From Danio rerio (lineage: Eukaryota; Chordata; Actinopteri; Cypriniformes; Danionidae), in contig NC_133177.1 in the NCBI RefSeq assembly GCF_049306965.1, positions 60,514,501 through 60,578,500 on the forward strand: DNA of 64,000 nucleotides, written 5' to 3'. A program made the position numbers and the translations under genes. The stretch's first letter is position 1, and each line of letters begins with the position of its first letter. Under the pieces are notes generated by a model. It saw only the letters and a list, made by a program, of their open reading frames with translations. It searched no databases and was not told the DNA's origin. Below are positions 60,901 to 64,000 of the stretch, in pieces.

Positions 60901-63094
60901 TTTACCGATCCCCTTCCTGAACCGCCCTCCTCCCCCGCCCCCTGTTCACTTTCTTCTGCGACTCCTCAACCCTCTTCACTTTCGTCAGTGACACCCCTCC
61001 GCCATGTTTTTTGGGAGGCCTAATTAATCGCTATTCATTCTTCCGTGGCCCAATATGTACCTGCTACATGTAGAGAAGTAATGCTGATATGATATATGAA
61101 ACACAATCAGTATTTGGCAAATATATTGAGTGGATATGTTAGTAAATCTTACTTTGAAAGAGTCAGTGCCTCAGCAGCCACAAACCTCACCACACGACAC
61201 GCAACACTCATTATCTTATGTCTCATCTTCTTCTGAGCCAAAACCACTTTCAAGCTAAGACCCCCCGTGTTTCCAACTATTTCTAATGAAAAGTAGCTAA
61301 AGCCTGCCTGAAAAGAAGCTAAATGTTGTTTGATGACGTCTTGCACTAATTTGCATATCAGTGATGTCATCATGTAGTATCTGACAAGTGTAAGCCCGTC
61401 ATGTCTCTACTCTCTGAGGCGCCGTGTATTATATTATATTAAAACATTATATCCAGATGCACAATAAACAGGTTCTTATTAACATCTTACTTCTCATCCC
61501 ACATCTGATGAAGTCATTTTCAGACAATAAGGAGCCAATACTCCCGTAATCATTTCTGAGCATTTGGTGTGATGCATGTGGAGGTTTGCTGCTGCCACAG
61601 AATCTGAAAAGGCAGCTTTGACAGCCGTACCTAAATGGTCACATGCTAGCAGTGAACAATGTTCCTCGATGGCCATTGCCACAGCAGCTTCTGCACGTTT
61701 GCAGTTGTCCACTTTCCTAACCAGCTGTGGTAATGTAGACTGCTTTGCAGGGTTAAATGGTTTTGATTTATTTATATGCTTTGCTGTAGCACAATGTTTT
61801 CTAATGTCATACATTTCTGCAAGCATATCTGATCTGCAGTCTGCAGTTTGCTCGGCCGTCATCCCCAGGTACTGGCTTCAGCCATCCTTTAAACTCAGGT
61901 ACAGACTCCCACTCCTTTCTGTATTTCTGCCTGAACAATTTCCACTGAGACATGTTGAGTTCAAAACTAATGAGCATCTACACTAACTCCATTTTACAGC
62001 AATTTTAAAGTTGGCAACACTGAAAACACCAACCTCACGTCACACCTTCACACTATGATGACTCAGGTTGTCATCTCTTTTCTGACTCGTTCGATTTGTA
62101 GTTTTCTGAAATCTGACTGGAGAACTGCCATTGACTTAACACTGGACCAGAATTTGTGATCTCGTAACTCTGCATCAGAGTCTGTTGTTGAGGTTCTGCT
62201 CATTTTACTGAGTCCAAACATCTGCAATATAAAACTGACCTTTTAGCTTTCTTTAGCTTTAGCATAGACATAGACATCCGTTGTGAAGGAATGATATGAA
62301 TATCAGTGGATCAGCATTGAAGACACCTGAGAGTTGCTGTTTGGACTCAGATGATCAAGAACTCTTTCAACATCACCCTGGAGAGCCATTCATTTACACC
62401 AGCCTACCAATCCAGACCTGAAGCACTTCTTTAAATCTGAATGACATACAGACACAGAGCTTGCTATGCCAAATCACTCCCTAGCAACAAAACAGTCCAC
62501 CCTAGCAACCATTTAAAAAGCTCAATATCTCTAGCTCAGAACATCTTATAGACACACAGGACTCGACTACCTTCACTCGTTCTAGCAAACAGTGTTTTAT
62601 TCATGCTAGCAATGAAGAGAAACCAGAATTAGCCAAGTGCTAAAATGTAATTACTGCTCACTTAAACTACTTTAAATAGATTATTTATACTTTTAAAATA
62701 GTTTATATGAGATCTTTCAGATTTCTATCAAGCTACAAGAGATGTTTAGCTCCACACAATTCCTTAAAGCACCATTAATGACAGAATTGATGCATAAATT
62801 ACAATAAACTACTCTCAGACTCTTTATTTAGAGATAATTAACAGCGACACATTAACTATCTTATATTTCTCTGTTGGTAGTTTGATTGCATCATTCATTA
62901 TTTGTCTAATTATATATAATAATCCACTTTGCTTTAAACCCTGCAGAGTCGGCTGAGGGAAACCCAGAGCAGATTCCAGCAGAGACTCCAGGAGAGACAG
63001 AAGGAGCTGGAGGAGCTGAGAGAGGCTGTGGAGTCTCACAAGGTGAGTTTGAGCAGAAGAACAGCAGCTGAAGAGACCTTTCACACTCCAATGC

Positions 63095-63168
<74 letters not shown>

Positions 63169-63800
63169 CAGCGCTCTGCACAGGCCGCAGTGGACCACAC
63201 CGAGAGGATCTTCACTCAGCTCATCTGCTGGATTGAGAGAAGCCGCTCGGAGCTCACGCAGATGATCAGAGATGGAGAAAAGACTGCAGTGAGTGGAGCT
63301 GAAGAACGACTGGAGCGACTGGAGCAGGAGATCAATGATCTGAGGAGGAGAAACGCTGAGCTGGAGCAGCTTTCACACACAGAAGATCACATCCATTTCC
63401 TCCAGGTGACACACAGGACAGTGGAAGAGCATGTGGAGCAGAGATTGTGTTTGTGTGTCTTCAGCTGCTGTTTCTGTTGTGTCTGTGTAGAGTTTGCAGT
63501 CTCTCTCTGTCCCTCCTGGATCTACAGACTCATCCAGCTTTATTAGCAGCTCGCAGCTCGCTTTTGATCAACTTGCTGAATCTGTGTCTCGTCTGAGAGA
63601 CAAACTGCAGCAGTTCTGCACTGAGGAGATAGAAATGATATCTAGTCGAGGTAAACTTTACATATTCAGACATGTATCTAATGACGTTTAAACACATTTG
63701 TATTATGTGACAATATTAAATCATCTGTTTGTCTCCACAGTGAGCAGCATTAGCATCATTACCGCTCCTGAACCACAGACCCGTGAGCAGTTCCTCCAGT
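57391..63800 (+). CDS. ftr: finTRIM gene C, exons 1-5, continues past the window
   Basis: Exons: 57391-57978, 62947-63042, 63172-63405, 63491-63650, 63741-63800; exon 6 (B30.2) would lie to the right of the window. All visible introns are GT-AG and all phases match genes A and B, so the first 379 codons are open. Domains seen: RING, B-box 1, B-box 2, coiled coil and linker. Exon 5 reads [13 protein letters not shown], against VSSISRIPAPEPQ in gene B. Intron 1 (5 kb) carries Tc1, LINE and hAT relics and ends with about 840 bp that matches gene B intron 1. Whether the gene is whole cannot be judged from here. Confidence 0.88.
58200..58680 (-). mobile_element. Tc1-like transposon fragment, gene C intron 1
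   Basis: On the minus strand: [14 protein letters not shown], then [18 protein letters not shown], then a decayed NKTMTL block where fish Tc1 has [10 protein letters not shown]. These are the catalytic core blocks of Tc1 transposase, in more than one frame. The inverted repeats are missing. It is the better-kept copy of the insertion in gene B intron 1. Confidence 0.85.
58720..60740 (-). mobile_element. LINE (L2-like), 5'-truncated, antisense in gene C intron 1
   Basis: The minus-strand reading gives reverse transcriptase blocks in order: [14 protein letters not shown] (60400-60480), [14 protein letters not shown] and [11 protein letters not shown] (60040-60190), [20 protein letters not shown] (about 59850-59905), [10 protein letters not shown] (catalytic DD, about 59785-59815), then the post-RT block [14 protein letters not shown], and [20 protein letters not shown] near 59190. 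Frame changes occur near 60300 and near 59370. The 3' end (on the left) has a (TTGAA)n-type tail. The endonuclease part is missing, as usual for 5'-truncated copies. Confidence 0.88.
60741..61129. other. Intron 1 spacer of gene C, no feature recognised
   Basis: It contains a piece (ggcacctctgaaatctgatc, ggcacctcattttaccgatc) that looks like part of a DNA element, but no ends were found. Confidence 0.35.
61130..61990 (-). mobile_element. hAT-like transposase fragment in gene C intron 1
   Basis: A minus-strand frame at 61862-61494 reads [40 protein letters not shown] and [19 protein letters not shown]. This resembles the mid-N part of hAT-type proteins seen in many fish genomes, in which a CDHL block is followed by a TKC block and VLAP. 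No ends were identified. The assignment rests on recall of the pattern only. Confidence 0.45.
62105..62946 (+). repeat. Intron 1 segment shared by genes B and C
   Basis: From agaactgccattgacttaac to the exon 2 acceptor, the sequence follows gene B 39393-40188 almost base for base, apart from an extra 30-bp stretch (ctcgtaactctgcatcagag and following) in gene C. It shows that the duplication of B and C includes the intron. Confidence 0.85.
63098..63167 (+). promoter_or_regulatory. (TG)35 tract at the acceptor of gene C exon 3
   Basis: 35 TG units end 4 bases before exon 3 (tg-acag|cgc) in a 129-bp intron. See the equivalent tract in gene B (37 units); gene A has 7. Confidence 0.7.
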
Positions 63801-64000
63801 GTAAGTGACTCTGATCATACTGAACATTAAAGATTATAGTTATATATTGTGTTGGATTCCTTCATATGAGGCAGAGAGTCTCTGATGGCTGTAATGTGTT
63901 TTATTCTGGAACCAGCAGAAACAGTGAAAACTAGAAGTAAACACACAAATCAGCACAAAGCAGATTGATAATGAACTCTGACACCTTTACAGTTCATGAT
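63801..64000 (+). other. Start of gene C intron 5
   Basis: It begins gtaagtgactctgatcatac and follows gene A and gene B intron 5 nearly base for base to the window edge. Confidence 0.9.

Noticed and set aside
61576-61986. A 136-codon plus-strand frame in gene C intron 1
   Set aside because: The opposite strand carries the hAT-like blocks (CDHL ... TKC ... VLAP), so the plus-strand frame is most likely its shadow.

Overview
The window looks like genomic DNA of a cyprinid fish, most likely zebrafish (Danio rerio) or a close relative. The main reasons are three tandem finTRIM (ftr) genes, DANA-type SINEs, a 5S-rRNA-derived SINE, Tc1-like relics, several TIR transposon families, DIRS and BEL/Pao retroelements, and abundant (TA)n and (GT)n tracts. 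No genome search was possible, so the species is an inference.

The host content is a direct tandem array of finTRIM genes, all on the + strand. Gene A spans 14792-21176 (559 aa predicted). Gene B spans 33434-48108 (556 aa predicted). Gene C starts at 57391 and runs off the right edge after exon 5. Each has the same plan: exon 1 carries the RING and both B-boxes (591 or 588 bp), exons 2 and 3 carry the coiled coil (96 and 234 bp), exons 4 and 5 form a linker (160 and 60 bp), and exon 6 carries B30.2 (539 or 533 bp). All splice sites and phases agree, so A and B look intact. Two relics belong to the same family: an orphan, internally rearranged B30.2 exon (31722-32332) and a scrap of exon 2 just upstream of gene A (14590-14680).

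Layout: 1-14590 is intergenic, with a Tc1 relic, a very young BEL/Pao element (2138-9198) and an LTR-like relic split by a DNA transposon. Then comes gene A. 21177-33433 holds a GGTTGCTA-type tandem array broken by nested DNA transposons, a second BEL/Pao copy (23604-31114), the orphan B30.2 exon and the gene B promoter. Gene B follows, with a 4.8-kb hAT-like insertion in intron 1 and a DIRS relic in intron 5. 48109-57390 holds another GGTTGCTA array, a nested pair of TIR elements, the same array in inverted orientation, LINE tails and the gene C promoter. Gene C follows, with Tc1, LINE and hAT relics in intron 1.

FinTRIMs are a fish-specific TRIM group. The family is known as virus- and interferon-inducible, with B30.2 as the presumed recognition surface and RING as the E3 ligase module. 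Here the coiled-coil exon and following intron are the same in all three genes, while B30.2 varies. Genes B and C share a promoter segment with paired GAAAGTAA/GAAAGTTA interferon-response-like motifs. Genes B and C also have long (TG)n tracts directly at the splice acceptor of a frame-neutral coiled-coil exon. Inside the hAT-like element of gene B there are three candidate antisense exons with matching splice sites and phases that I could not assign to any known gene.
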